Program-made: the position numbers and the translations under genes | Shown here: piece after piece, positions 42,190-50,800 of the stretch | Layout: each line of letters opens with the position of its first letter | How positions within the stretch are numbered: the first letter of the stretch is position 1 | The notes under the pieces: generated by a model | Seen by the model: only the letters and a program-made list of their open reading frames with translations | Databases searched by the model: none | Told to the model about the DNA's origin: nothing | From: Rhizobium tumorigenes | GTDB lineage: Bacteria > Pseudomonadota > Alphaproteobacteria > Rhizobiales > Rhizobiaceae | DNA length: 64,000 nt | Direction: 5' to 3' | NCBI RefSeq assembly: GCF_003240565.2 | Contig: NZ_CP117255.1 | Coordinates: forward strand, 930,001 to 994,000

Positions 42190-43164
42190 TCAGCGGCTTG
42201 TCGCCAGTCGCCCGGCAAGCAGTCCGAGCATATACATTGCCACCGTTGCGCCTGCAATGGCGGTGATATCGGCGTGGTCGTAGGCTGGCGCCACCTCGAC
42301 GACATCCGCGCCGCGGATGTCGAGCGATGACAACCGCTGCAACACCGATAGTATCTTGGCGCTCGACGGCCCCCCGGCGACAGGCGTTCCGGTACCGGGT
42401 GCATAGGCAGGATCGAGGCAGTCGATGTCGAAGGTGAGATAGGCCGGCGCACTGGCGGTGCGGGCGAGGATCCGGGCGGCGATGTCGGATGCTGTCATGT
42501 CCTCAACTTCGTAGCCATGGATCATCTCTATGCCGCAATCCTCCGGCGCCTGGGTGCGGATGCCGATCTGGATCGAGCGGGAGGCATCGATCAACCCGTC
42601 GCGCACCGCGCGGCCGACGAAGGAGCCGTGGTCGATGCGCCCAGCCTCATCCGTCCAGGTGTCCTGATGGGCGTCGAACTGCACCATTGCCAGCGGCCCG
42701 TGCCGCGCGACATGGGCTTTCAGCAACGGCCAGGTGATAAAGTGATCGCCGCCGAGCGTCAGCAGGAAGGCACCGCTGTCGAGCAGCGTGTTGGCCTGGC
42801 GTTCTATTGCCGCAGGCGTAGCGGCATGATTGCCATAGTCGAGCAGGCCGTCGCCATAGTCGATGACAGCCATTTCGGCGAACAGGTCGCGCCCGAACGG
42901 ATATTGCGGATCGTTGTCGAAGATCGCCGAGGCGCGGCGGATCGCCTGCGGCCCGAAGCGGGCGCCGGGGCGATTGGAGGTGGCCGCATCGAAGGGGATG
43001 CCCCACACGACGGCATCTGCGCCTGTCGGATCCTTGGTGAAGCGGCGCCGCATGAACGACAGGGTACCGGCGAAGGTGGGGTCGCTGGCGGCCGAGGTGA
43101 GGGAGGTTGCGGTAAAGGCGTGGTCGATGGATTTGCTGGCCAAGCTGCTGTCCTTCGCATTCAT
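42190..43164 (-). CDS. speB: Agmatinase (ureohydrolase family)
   Basis: Manganese ureohydrolase converting agmatine to putrescine and urea; a guanidinobutyrase activity cannot be excluded from sequence. 324 residues from ATG 43164. Metal ligands are visible in LTLGGDHFITWPLL, VQFDAHQDTW and YLTFDIDCLDPAYAPGTGTP. The N-terminus of the family (HAFTATSLTSAASDPTFAGTLSFMRRRFTKD) is intact. An in-frame extension up to 43260 adds a Lys/Ala/Glu helix without a ribosome site; I favour the short form. Confidence 0.93.
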   Translation of the reverse strand: MNAKDSSLASKSIDHAFTATSLTSAASDPTFAGTLSFMRRRFTKDPTGADAVVWGIPFDAATSNRPGARFGPQAIRRASAIFDNDPQYPFGRDLFAEMAVIDYGDGLLDYGNHAATPAAIERQANTLLDSGAFLLTLGGDHFITWPLLKAHVARHGPLAMVQFDAHQDTWTDEAGRIDHGSFVGRAVRDGLIDASRSIQIGIRTQAPEDCGIEMIHGYEVEDMTASDIAARILARTASAPAYLTFDIDCLDPAYAPGTGTPVAGGPSSAKILSVLQRLSSLDIRGADVVEVAPAYDHADITAIAGATVAMYMLGLLAGRLATSR

Positions 43165-43435
43165 TTCGTCTTCGAGCCACGCAGTTTCAGCCGCAGCGGC
43201 CGCGCGTGCTTGCCTCGTCATTTTACGCTGCAGTTCTGCGAATAACTGACGGCCAGACATAGTCTTCAAAGCCTGAGTGACTCAAAGATGAATGTCACCG
43301 ACAGCCGTACGTATTGCAACGGGTGGAGAGCAAAAAAGGCGGCCGCATCGTCTCCCAGACTATTCCCGCTGACGATGCCCGCGCGGGAGGATCGACAAGC
43401 GCAAGCTATCCTCTTTCACCCGTTACCCGTCAAAC

Positions 43436-43732
43436 CTACGCGGCATTCTGGTCTGCCGAGATCGACACTTTCAAGCCCAGCGCCTTGATCACGCCGAGAA
43501 ACGTCGACAGTCGGGGATCACCGGCCTCGCTCAGTGATTTATAAAGCGCCTCCCGGGTCATGCCCGCTTCCTTGGCGACAGACGTCATGCCGGCGGCACG
43601 GGCAACGTCGCCGAGGGCCTGGGCGATGAGCGCTGGAGCACCGTCCTCGAAAGCGGCTTCGAGATAGAGCATGCGGTCGGCCGGTGTGGTCAAATGGTCC
43701 AGGACGTCAAAGCGGGTGGTTTCCAAGGGCAT
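43436..43732 (-). CDS. HigA-like antitoxin (addiction module antidote)
   Basis: 98-residue DNA-binding antitoxin of the family paired with RelE/ParE-type toxins of HigB/Gp49 kind. Pattern: FDVLDHLTTPADRMLYLEAAFEDGAPALIAQALGDVARAAGMTSVAKEAGMTREALYKSLSEAGDPRLSTFLGVIKALGLKVSI, with the helix-turn-helix at about residues 45-75. The start is adjacent to the stop of the toxin gene (no gap), the toxin-first order of this group. Neutralises the toxin and probably represses the operon. Confidence 0.92.
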   Translation of the reverse strand: MPLETTRFDVLDHLTTPADRMLYLEAAFEDGAPALIAQALGDVARAAGMTSVAKEAGMTREALYKSLSEAGDPRLSTFLGVIKALGLKVSISADQNAA

Positions 43733-44041
43733 TCAAATCTCCTTAGCCAATTGCCGGGCGATCGCGATGTCCCTTGCTTGCGATGACTTGTCGCCGCCGC
43801 ATAAGAGAACGACGATCATGTCGCCGGATCGGGTGAAATAGAGTCGGTAGCCGGGGCCATGGGTAATGCGCATTTCGCTGACACCTTCACCGACCGGCTT
43901 GATATCTCCGGGGTTGCCAAGTTCGAGCCGCCGGATGCGAACGACGATGCGTTGGCGCGCCTGCGCGTCTCGGAGCGCATCGAGCCAATTCGCAAAGATA
44001 GCGGTCTGCCGGACTTCGATCACCCGTGAATTATAGTTCAC
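43733..44041 (-). CDS. RelE/ParE-type toxin (HigB/Gp49-like)
   Basis: 102-residue member of the toxin family with fold RelE: IFANWLDALRDAQARQRIVVRIRRLELGNPGDIKPVGEGVSEMRITHGPGYRLYFTRSGDMIVVLLCGGDKSSQARDIAIARQLA, which contains the conserved EMRI, GYRLYF and LLCGGDK blocks. Such toxins cut mRNA at the ribosome or inhibit gyrase; the activity here is not known. It precedes the antitoxin gene directly and sits between agmatinase and rpsI. Confidence 0.92.
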   Translation of the reverse strand: MNYNSRVIEVRQTAIFANWLDALRDAQARQRIVVRIRRLELGNPGDIKPVGEGVSEMRITHGPGYRLYFTRSGDMIVVLLCGGDKSSQARDIAIARQLAKEI

Positions 44042-44094
44042 AAAGCCGATTTGTTAAAGTCCCGGGAGAGGCGGGCGACTTGCTGCCGAAACAC

Positions 44095-44123
44095 AAAAAA
44101 GGCGGCGCCGAAGCACCGCCTTT
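44095..44123 (-). terminator. Terminator of the rplM-rpsI operon
   Basis: On the minus strand an 11-bp stem (AAAGGCGGTGC / GCGCCGCCTTT, one G-T pair) with a TTCG tetraloop is followed by TTT. It lies 24 bases after the rpsI stop and 53 bases before the toxin start, so it separates the ribosomal operon from the toxin-antitoxin pair. Confidence 0.9.
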
Positions 44124-44147
44124 CCGAAGTCCGAAGACCGCAAACGA

Positions 44148-44618
44148 TTAACGCTTGGAGAACTGGAACGAACGACGGGCCTTCGCCTTGCCGTACTTCT
44201 TACGTTCAACTACACGGCTGTCGCGTGTCAGGAAGCCGCCCTTCTTCAGAACGCCGCGCAGGCCGGGTTCGAAGTAGGTAAGCGCCTTGGAGATACCGTG
44301 ACGAACGGCACCGGCCTGGCCGGACAGACCGCCGCCGGCAACCGTGGCGATGATGTCGAACTGGCCGTCACGGGCAGCAGCAACGATCGGCTGGCGCAGG
44401 ATCATCTGCAGAACCGGACGTGCGAAATACGTCGCAAATTCGCGGCCGTTGATGATGATCTTGCCGGAACCTGGCTTGATCCAGACGCGGGCAACGGCGT
44501 TCTTGCGCTTGCCGGTGGCGTAGGAGCGGCCGAGCGAGTCGACCTTGCGGACGTGAACCGGAGCAGAAGGCTGTTCCGAAACCGTGCCGAGATCCTTCAG
44601 GGAAGAGAGGTCAGCCAT
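44148..44618 (-). CDS. rpsI: Ribosomal protein S9
   Basis: Small subunit protein S9 (uS9), 156 residues. The core begins [33 protein letters not shown] and contains [19 protein letters not shown], ending in [16 protein letters not shown], where the terminal Lys-Arg contacts the P-site tRNA. The 30-residue N-terminal extension is usual in rhizobia. Two bases separate it from rplM. Confidence 0.98.
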   Translation of the reverse strand: MADLSSLKDLGTVSEQPSAPVHVRKVDSLGRSYATGKRKNAVARVWIKPGSGKIIINGREFATYFARPVLQMILRQPIVAAARDGQFDIIATVAGGGLSGQAGAVRHGISKALTYFEPGLRGVLKKGGFLTRDSRVVERKKYGKAKARRSFQFSKR

Positions 44619-44620
44619 GC

Positions 44621-45085
44621 TCAGGCGCTCCTTGTGTTCTTGCTGTTCAGCGCGGCGACGTCGAGAACGGTCGGCTGCTGCGCTTCATGGGGATGGTTGG
44701 AACCGGTGTAGACGCGCAGGTTCTTCATCTGGCGACGGCCGAGCGGGCCGCGCGGAACCATGCGTTCGACAGCCTTTTCGAGAACGCGCTCAGGAAAGCG
44801 GCCTTCGATCAGCTGGCGAGCGGTACGCTCCTTGATGCCGCCGGCATAACCGGTGTGCCAGTAGTAAACCTTGTCTTCGTACTTCTTGCCGGTGAAGACG
44901 ACCTTCTCGGCATTGATGACGATGACGTTGTCGCCGTCGTCGACGTGCGGAGTGAAGGTAGCCTTATGCTTGCCACGCAGACGCATTGCGATAACAGAAG
45001 CGAGACGACCAACGACGAGCCCTTCGGCGTCGATGATGATCCACTTCTTCTCCACCTCTGCAGGCTTCTGGGAGAAGGTTGCCAT
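44621..45085 (-). CDS. rplM: Ribosomal protein L13
   Basis: Large subunit protein L13 (uL13), 154 residues. The N-terminus [29 protein letters not shown] and the [33 protein letters not shown] block are diagnostic; [30 protein letters not shown] completes it. First gene of the rplM-rpsI operon. Its leader carries a terminator-like hairpin about 80 bases upstream of the ATG. Confidence 0.98.
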   Translation of the reverse strand: MATFSQKPAEVEKKWIIIDAEGLVVGRLASVIAMRLRGKHKATFTPHVDDGDNVIVINAEKVVFTGKKYEDKVYYWHTGYAGGIKERTARQLIEGRFPERVLEKAVERMVPRGPLGRRQMKNLRVYTGSNHPHEAQQPTVLDVAALNSKNTRSA

Positions 45086-45162
45086 GTTGTATACTCTCTT
45101 TTAGGACCCAGAACCCGAAGGTCAGGGCGTTTCTTGTTGCTTGAATTGGAAAGGCTTGGCCC

Positions 45163-45193
45163 GGCCAAAAAGAAAGCAGCCCGGAAAGGCTGC
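45163..45193 (-). promoter_or_regulatory. Terminator-like hairpin in the rplM leader
   Basis: Read on the minus strand: GCAGCC, loop TTTCCG, GGCTGC, then TTTCTTTTT, placed about 80 bases before the rplM ATG. It is followed by a second hairpin (TTGGC/GCCAA) at 45154-45168 that shares the T-run bases. It could attenuate the rplM-rpsI operon or end a short upstream transcript. Confidence 0.55.
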
Positions 45194-45293
45194 GTTTCTG
45201 CTGCGGCTTGTAGGGGAAAGCCCATCTCAGGTCAAGATTGGCTATTTGAGAGCTCGTTAAAAATGGTCAACGATATCAAAGATCTAGCTATGG

Positions 45294-45307
45294 GGTATTA
45301 TAATACC
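45294..45307. promoter_or_regulatory. 14-bp AT-rich palindrome upstream of rplM
   Basis: GGTATTATAATACC is a perfect 7-7 palindrome about 210 bases upstream of the rplM start. The half-site contains a TATAAT-like core, so it may be a promoter element, an operator or both. Confidence 0.4.
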
Positions 45308-45673
45308 GCAAAATTCGCACCTTCTGAATGACGGTCTCACTGAAGCTCATGCTGATCATTACCTCAAAAGCGCGCTTCGGCTGGTTCCTCTCGAGAAAGC
45401 CGGCATAGCCAGTGCGTCGAGAAGATGGCTTCGCCTTGCGAGACGAGTAGGCACATGCCCTGCACATGCAATGTCACAATGTTGCAATGCACCAAAAACG
45501 GTAGCGAAAAATCCGGAGCAACTATAAGATGTTGCTGATGGATACCAGAACAAAAAGCGTCCAAAAAGGGACAATTAGTAGAATATCATCCCGCCCAATT
45601 CAGCTTGCGCGCGACCACTGTCAGTTGCGGTCGCTCGTCGGTCTCGCAGCGCCCGGACGACCGCGTGCTGACA

Positions 45674-46000
45674 TCAGCGACCGGGTAAGATCTCGTCGTC
45701 ATCCAATTCGCTTGTCGAGTGACAGGTATACACGGGACAGTTTTTGGTGTCCTTCGTCGGCAGCGTGTCCTCAAATGCATATTCGCCGAAGTTGCAGGCA
45801 CCTCGGTCGCTGACATAGCGGTCGTAAAGCGTCAAATTTTTTGTGCGTTCCGCCGGGTGACGGAAAATCACCGCGCGCTCGCGGCCGATCAATGCCTGCG
45901 CCGCCGAGCAGCTGTATGACATGGAGTTATAGCGATTGATCGCGAGCGCAGGTGTCGCCATCGATGCCGCCAAAACGGCGAGTAGGATGATTTTTCGCAT
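45674..46000 (-). CDS. Small secreted Cys-containing protein, unknown function
   Basis: 108 residues with a signal peptide (KIILLAVLAASMATPALA) and a mature part with four Cys (SYSCSAAQ, GACNFGEYAF, NCPVYTC) that may form two disulfides. The segment AQALIGRERAVIFRHPAERTKNLTLYDRYVSD is the most conserved-looking part. Family not recognised; similar short proteins occur in rhizobial periplasm. ATG at 46000 has GAGGA seven bases upstream. Confidence 0.8.
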   Translation of the reverse strand: MRKIILLAVLAASMATPALAINRYNSMSYSCSAAQALIGRERAVIFRHPAERTKNLTLYDRYVSDRGACNFGEYAFEDTLPTKDTKNCPVYTCHSTSELDDDEILPGR

Positions 46001-46109
46001 GAGACTGTCCTCACAGGTTCGGTTCATGCCTATATACGCGGAAGCGGTAAGCTAGTTTCCGCTGGATACGACAAAAACATAACTGTGATCGAAGCTGGAG
46101 GTGTCAGCA

Positions 46110-46541
46110 ATGAACCACGACCGTTATGACGATTCCTATATCGCCGACATTCTGCAAAACGTGAAGACCATCGCATTGGTCGGCGCGTCACCCAACGCTG
46201 CACGCCCGAGCAATGGGGTGATGGGCTATCTGCTAGCCAAGGGCTATCACGTGATCCCGGTCAACCCCGGCCTGGTCGGCAAGGAAATCCTTGGCCAGCC
46301 GGTGTTCGGCAAGCTCGCCGACATTCCCGAGCCCGTCGATATGGTCGATGTGTTTCGTGCGCCGGAATATCTGGATGCCGTCGTCGACGATGCGCTGGCG
46401 CTCCAGGCCAAGCCGCAGGTCATCTGGTCGCAGCTGGATATCCGCGACGATGCGGCCGCAGAAAAAGCCGAGGCGGCCGGCGTGAAGGTGGTCATGAACC
46501 GCTGCCCGGCAATCGAGATCCCGAGGCTTGCTGCGGCATGA
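46110..46541 (+). CDS. CoA-binding protein (YccU-like)
   Basis: 143-residue Rossmann-fold protein of the CoA_binding_2 family. Motifs: IALVGASPNAARPSNGVMGYLLAKGYHVIPVNPG at the nucleotide site, and PQVIWSQLDIRDDAAAEKAEAAGVKVVMNRCPAIEIPRL at the C-terminus. No catalytic role is known for the family. GGAGG lies eight bases upstream of ATG 46110. It is followed by metY with a 118-base gap. Confidence 0.93.
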   Translation: MNHDRYDDSYIADILQNVKTIALVGASPNAARPSNGVMGYLLAKGYHVIPVNPGLVGKEILGQPVFGKLADIPEPVDMVDVFRAPEYLDAVVDDALALQAKPQVIWSQLDIRDDAAAEKAEAAGVKVVMNRCPAIEIPRLAAA

Positions 46542-46659
46542 TCCACTCCTCCTCGAAGGTAGGATTTTCTCCGCTTTAGGTGGGATTGAGAAAAGATCGC
46601 GATGAATATGCATCGCCGTCGCGCTATGGTCGCCCGTAAGTTTTTGAGGGAGGACTATT

Positions 46660-47943
46660 ATGGCGACCACCAATCCGGGCTTCGACACGCTGGCAATCCA
46701 TGCCGGCGCACAGCCCGACCCGACGACCGGCGCCCGCGCGACGCCGATCTACCAGACAACGGCCTACGTCTTCAGTGACGCTGATGCCGCAGCTGCATTG
46801 TTTGGGCTGCAACAGTTCGGCAACATCTATACACGCATCATGAACCCGACACAGGCCGTGCTCGAGGAGCGCGTCGCGGCACTTGAAGGCGGCACGGCGG
46901 CGCTGGCGGTGGCATCCGGCCATGCGGCTCAGCTTCTGGTGTTCCACACCATCATGCAGCCGGGCAACAATTTCGTTGCGGCTACCAAGCTTTACGGCGG
47001 TTCGATCAACCAGTTCGGCCATGCCTTCAAGAATTACGGCTGGCAGGCGCGCTGGGCCGACCCGCTGGAGCCCGAGAGTTTCGAGAGCCAGATCGACGAT
47101 CGCACCCGTGCCATCTTCATCGAGAGCCTTGCCAATCCCGCCGGTACGTTCATCGATATTGCAGCCATCGCCGCCGTCGCCCACCGCCACGGGCTACCAC
47201 TGATCGTCGACAATACGCTGGCTAGCCCCTATCTGATCCGTCCGCTCGAACACGGCGCCGATATCGTCGTGCACTCGCTGACAAAATTCATGGGCGGCCA
47301 TGGCAATTCGATGGGCGGCGTCATCGTCGATGGCGGCACCTTCGACTGGTCTGCATCCGGACATTATCCCATGCTGTCGGCGCCGCGCCCCGAATATAAC
47401 GGCATGGTGCTACATGCCACCTTTGGCAACTTCGCCTTCGCGATTGCCTGCCGGGTGCTCGGCCTTCGAGATCTGGGTCCATCGATTGCGCCTTTCAACG
47501 CTTTCCTGATCCTGACGGGCATCGAGACGCTACCTCTGCGCATGCAACGCCATTGCGACAACGCGCTTGAAGTCGCCGGCTGGCTGAAGCGGCACCCAAA
47601 GGTTGCCTGGGTCAAGTACGCCGGTCTTGCCGACGATCCCAACCACGCCCTGCAGCAACGCTACTCGCCGAAGGGCGCCGGCGCCGTGTTCACCTTCGGC
47701 CTGAAGAACGGCTACGAGGCCGGAAAGACCTTCGTCGAGAGCCTGACACTGTTCTCGCATCTCGCCAATGTCGGCGACACCCGATCGCTTGTCATCCACC
47801 CTGCGTCCACCACCCACAAGCAACTGAGCGACGACCAGAAGACAGCCGCAGGTGCCGGCCCCGACGTCGTCCGGCTGTCGGTGGGCATCGAGGATGTGAA
47901 GGATATCATCGCGGATCTGGATCAGGCGTTGGCTAAGGTCTAG
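46660..47943 (+). CDS. metY: O-acetylhomoserine sulfhydrylase (Cys/Met PLP family)
   Basis: Pyridoxal-phosphate enzyme making homocysteine from O-acetylhomoserine and sulfide, 427 residues. Family blocks: [53 protein letters not shown], and the PLP lysine in [16 protein letters not shown], with [17 protein letters not shown] near the end. Length near 430 fits the sulfhydrylase rather than the shorter gamma-synthases. GAGGGAGGA precedes the ATG. I looked for a SAM-II riboswitch in the leader and did not find its conserved core. Confidence 0.95.
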   Translation: MATTNPGFDTLAIHAGAQPDPTTGARATPIYQTTAYVFSDADAAAALFGLQQFGNIYTRIMNPTQAVLEERVAALEGGTAALAVASGHAAQLLVFHTIMQPGNNFVAATKLYGGSINQFGHAFKNYGWQARWADPLEPESFESQIDDRTRAIFIESLANPAGTFIDIAAIAAVAHRHGLPLIVDNTLASPYLIRPLEHGADIVVHSLTKFMGGHGNSMGGVIVDGGTFDWSASGHYPMLSAPRPEYNGMVLHATFGNFAFAIACRVLGLRDLGPSIAPFNAFLILTGIETLPLRMQRHCDNALEVAGWLKRHPKVAWVKYAGLADDPNHALQQRYSPKGAGAVFTFGLKNGYEAGKTFVESLTLFSHLANVGDTRSLVIHPASTTHKQLSDDQKTAAGAGPDVVRLSVGIEDVKDIIADLDQALAKV

Positions 47944-47960
47944 GAGCAGTCATCGCCATC

Positions 47961-48001
47961 GGAAACTGCCGTGTTGAAGAAGCAGGGCAGTTTCCTTCCT
48001 C
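47961..48001 (+). terminator. Possible terminator after metY
   Basis: Perfect 10-bp arms GGAAACTGCC and GGCAGTTTCC (47961-47970, 47986-47995) with a 15-base loop, followed by TTCCTCT. The loop is long and the T-run weak, so this is tentative. Confidence 0.5.
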
Positions 48002-48069
48002 TATTCCCCGCCCTCGATGCTCTTGTGCTAAAGGCAGAGCTGTCACCACGATCAGATGCGAGACTTTCG

Positions 48070-48414
48070 ATGACCAACGCCATCAGCTTCGACGCCACTG
48101 CCACTGCTCCAGAAATCGGCGTGCCTGCCGCCGATCGCGTACTTTCCGGCAACCCACAGTTTCGGACATGGAGTCTCGACGAGGCCGAGGGTGGCGTTTA
48201 CGCCGGCATCTGGGAGGCGACTCCGGGATCGTGGCGCGTTGTCTATGAGGAGTGGGAATACTTTTCCATTCTGTCCGGATACTCGATCGTGACAGAGGAT
48301 GGCGGCGAGGCGCATCATCTTCGCGCGGGCGATCGCATGGTCTTGAAGCCCGGCTTCAGCGGAAGCTGGGAAGTGGTTGAAACGACTCGCAAGGATTATG
48401 TGGTGCGGCTTTAG
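48070..48414 (+). CDS. Cupin domain protein (EutQ/DUF861-like)
   Basis: 114-residue single cupin. The core reads GVYAGIWEATPGSWRVVYEEWEYFSILSGYSIVTEDGGEAHHLRAGDRMVLKPGFSGSWEVVETTRKDYVV; the WRVVYEEWEYFSIL and GDRMVLKPGFSGSWEV parts match the small DUF861 group, in which Glu and His residues form the barrel site. No reaction assigned. The start at 48070 was preferred to one 33 codons earlier because that region overlaps the putative terminator. Confidence 0.85.
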   Translation: MTNAISFDATATAPEIGVPAADRVLSGNPQFRTWSLDEAEGGVYAGIWEATPGSWRVVYEEWEYFSILSGYSIVTEDGGEAHHLRAGDRMVLKPGFSGSWEVVETTRKDYVVRL

Positions 48415-48556
48415 GCGAGCGCCTGGCCTGCGGGCTGGTGCGTATACTAGACGATGATGGCTCTTGCACCCATGACGAGCGGCAGCCGCTGACTTAACAG
48501 CCCCGTTGGCGCTGTCTGCATTCCGTACCAGCGCCGCCGCGCACGCCCTGAAAACC

Positions 48557-48596
48557 GTGTCATTTGGCCATCATCAAACTGTCATCAAACTGAAAC
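48557..48596 (+). promoter_or_regulatory. Tandem Pho boxes upstream of pstS
   Basis: Four half-sites spaced exactly 11 bases apart: GTGTCAT at 48557, CCATCAT at 48568, CTGTCAT at 48579 and CTGAAAC at 48590, with AT-rich spacers TTGG, CAAA and CAAA. The PhoB consensus is CTGTCAT repeated at 11 bp. The array ends 120 bases before the pstS ATG. It indicates induction by phosphate starvation. Nothing else was recognised in the 302-base gap. Confidence 0.85.
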
Positions 48597-48716
48597 ATTG
48601 CAACTATAGAGCCATCCATGTCGCCGGAAGAGGCGGCCGTGATGGATCGATGGACGGTCCGTTTGTGGCTCCCTTCCGCCCGCCATCCGATCATCACTCA
48701 AGGAAGTGAGACCCTT

Positions 48717-49742
48717 ATGTTGAATTTGAAAATCCGCACCCTCTGCCTGAGCGCAGGCCTGGTCGTCACCATGACGGCTTCGGCCATGGCTGCCGACATC
48801 ACCGGCGCTGGTTCGAGCTTCATCGCTCCGGTTCTGTCCAAGTGGGCCGAGGGTTACAAGGCTGCAACCAACAACGCCGTCAACTACCAGTCGGTTGGTT
48901 CGGGCGCCGGCATCAAGCAGCTCCTCGACAAGACCATCATCTTCGGCGCTTCGGACAAGCCGATGAGCGACGCCGATCTCGAGAAGAACGGCATTGCCCA
49001 GTTCCCGATGATCTCCGGCGGCATCGTCGTTTCCTATAACGTAGAAGGCGTAAAGCCGGGCGAACTGGTTCTCGATGGCGCCACTCTTGCCGACATCTTC
49101 CTTGGCAAGATTGCCAAGTGGGACGATGCTGCCATCAAGGCTCTCAACCCCAACGTAAAGCTGCCTTCCACGGCGATCTCCGTCGTTTACCGCGCTGACA
49201 GCTCTGGCACGACATTCAACTTCACCGACTACCTCTCAAAGGTTTCGCCGGATTGGAAGTCAAAGGTTGGCTCGAACACGGCTGTTGAATGGCCGGTCGG
49301 CTTCGGCGCCAAGGGTTCGGAAGGCGTTTCGACCACCGTTAACCAGACGGCTGGTTCGATCTCCTACGTTGAATACTCCTACGTCGTTGCCAACCACATC
49401 GGTTTCGCGAAGATGAAGAATTCTGCCGGCAAGGTTATCGAGCCTAGCCTTGAAACCTTCAAGGCTGCTGCTTCGAACGCCGATTGGGCACATGCCAAGA
49501 ACTTCAACCTGATCCTTACAAATCAGCCGGGCGAAAACAGCTGGCCGATTGCAGCGTCTACCTGGGTCATGCTTTACAAGAAGCCTGCCGATCCTGCTGC
49601 CAACGCGGAAGCCCTGAAGTTCTTCAAGTGGGCCTACGAGAAGGGCCAGAAGTCGGCCACTGACATGTCCTACCTTGCTGTTCCGGAATCGGTTGCCAAG
49701 GTCGTGGAAGAGTCCTGGAAGAAAGATTTCGGCACCAAGTAA
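48717..49742 (+). CDS. pstS: Phosphate ABC transporter substrate-binding protein
   Basis: Periplasmic phosphate receptor, 341 residues. Signal peptide [24 protein letters not shown], then [23 protein letters not shown]. Phosphate-binding loops seen as [18 protein letters not shown], and [18 protein letters not shown], with [22 protein letters not shown] near the C-terminus. E. coli-like PstS type. ATG at 48717 has AGGAAG upstream. A strong hairpin separates it from pstC. Confidence 0.96.
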   Translation: MLNLKIRTLCLSAGLVVTMTASAMAADITGAGSSFIAPVLSKWAEGYKAATNNAVNYQSVGSGAGIKQLLDKTIIFGASDKPMSDADLEKNGIAQFPMISGGIVVSYNVEGVKPGELVLDGATLADIFLGKIAKWDDAAIKALNPNVKLPSTAISVVYRADSSGTTFNFTDYLSKVSPDWKSKVGSNTAVEWPVGFGAKGSEGVSTTVNQTAGSISYVEYSYVVANHIGFAKMKNSAGKVIEPSLETFKAAASNADWAHAKNFNLILTNQPGENSWPIAASTWVMLYKKPADPAANAEALKFFKWAYEKGQKSATDMSYLAVPESVAKVVEESWKKDFGTK

Positions 49743-49764
49743 TCTGTACTGACTGAAAACTGGC

Positions 49765-49794
49765 GGCGGACAGGGTATTGCCCTGTCCGCCTTT
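49765..49794 (+). terminator. Intercistronic hairpin between pstS and pstC
   Basis: Perfect 11-bp stem GGCGGACAGGG / CCCTGTCCGCC with loop TATTG, followed by TTTA. It lies 23 bases after the pstS stop and 24 bases before the pstC start. It probably causes partial termination or protects the pstS message, giving more binding protein than permease. Confidence 0.8.
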
Positions 49795-49817
49795 AATGAC
49801 AGGACAAGGAGAAAGCG

Positions 49818-50789
49818 ATGGCTGATGCGACCCAGACGGCTGGATTCCAGACCATGGAAACCTCCGCCGTCACCAGAAAATTCCGGACGCAGGATCGGAT
49901 TTTCTATTTCATGACGCTCAGCTCGGCTTCTTTTGTCGTGCTTCTTCTGCTGGCGATCCTGACCGTTCTCGTCTTGGATGCTTTGCCAACCTTCCAGGCC
50001 TTCGGCTTCTCGTTCCTCTGGGGCACGAGGTGGAGCGCTCCATTGGAGATCTATGGCGCGGTGCCCGCCCTGGTCGGTACGCTGGTGAGCTCGCTTATCG
50101 CCATGCTGATTGCAGTTCCCCTGGGTATCGGTATTGCCATCTTCCTGACCGAGCTTTGCCCCGGCAGCCTGCGACGCCCGATCAGCACCGCCATCGAGCT
50201 CCTTGCCGGCGTTCCTTCGATCATCTACGGCATCGTCGGTCTTTTCATGATCGTGCCGCTGATGCAGACCTATGTTCTCCCTTTCCTTATGATGACCGTT
50301 GGCCAGGTGCCGTTGATCGGCTTGCTGTTCCAGCCGCCTGCGCCAGGCGTCGGCCTTTTGACGGCAAGCCTTGTGCTGGCCATCATGATCCTGCCGTTCA
50401 TCACTGCGATTGCCCGCGACGTCTTCACCACCGTGCCGCCGATGCTGCGTGAATCCGCTTACGGCATGGGCATGAGCACCTGGGAAGTGGCACGCAATAT
50501 CCTCATACCTTACACACGTCGCGGTCTGGTCGGCGGCATCATGCTCGGCCTTGGCCGCGCGCTCGGCGAAACGATGGCCGTTACCTTTGTCGTCGGCTCC
50601 GTTAGCCGCCTGCAGTCATCGATCATCTCGCCATCGACTACCATTTCCGCCCAGATCGCCAACAATTTCGGCGACGCCGACGGTCTGCAATTTTCGAGCC
50701 TGATGGCACTCGGCCTGCTCCTGTTCGTCCTTTCCTTCTGCGTGCTCGCAGTCGCGAGATGGATGATCGGCCGCGTCGACTCTTTTTGA
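49818..50789 (+). CDS. pstC: Phosphate ABC transporter permease PstC
   Basis: Inner-membrane permease subunit of 323 residues with six hydrophobic segments. The N-terminal QDRIFYFMTLSSASFVVLLLLAIL is helix 1; the EAA-type loop reads MLRESAYGMGMSTWEVARNILIPYTRRGLVGGIMLGLGRALGETMAVTFV. The short length is E. coli-like. From memory, rhizobial PstC proteins of the main pst operon are often longer, which would set this copy apart. AAGGAG precedes the ATG. pstA begins 11 bases after the stop. Confidence 0.95.
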   Translation: MADATQTAGFQTMETSAVTRKFRTQDRIFYFMTLSSASFVVLLLLAILTVLVLDALPTFQAFGFSFLWGTRWSAPLEIYGAVPALVGTLVSSLIAMLIAVPLGIGIAIFLTELCPGSLRRPISTAIELLAGVPSIIYGIVGLFMIVPLMQTYVLPFLMMTVGQVPLIGLLFQPPAPGVGLLTASLVLAIMILPFITAIARDVFTTVPPMLRESAYGMGMSTWEVARNILIPYTRRGLVGGIMLGLGRALGETMAVTFVVGSVSRLQSSIISPSTTISAQIANNFGDADGLQFSSLMALGLLLFVLSFCVLAVARWMIGRVDSF

Positions 50790-50800
50790 GGAAGAAAGCC

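Larger units (their letters stand above)
45086..45673. other. Long leader and gap upstream of rplM
   Basis: 588 bases without a supportable protein gene. It holds the rplM leader with two hairpins (45154-45193), a 14-bp palindrome at 45294-45307, and an AT-rich stretch near 45480-45600. Short frames here lack ribosome sites. The segment between 45310 and 45670 shows no other recognisable element. Confidence 0.45.

Noticed and set aside
46030..46075. Dyad GCGGAA...TTCCGC before the CoA-binding protein
   Set aside because: Only six base pairs with a 13-base spacer, which is expected by chance in GC-rich sequence.
46542..46659. SAM-II riboswitch upstream of metY
   Set aside because: Such elements occur before met genes in alphaproteobacteria, but the conserved pseudoknot core (including a GCTAAAG-type segment) is not present.
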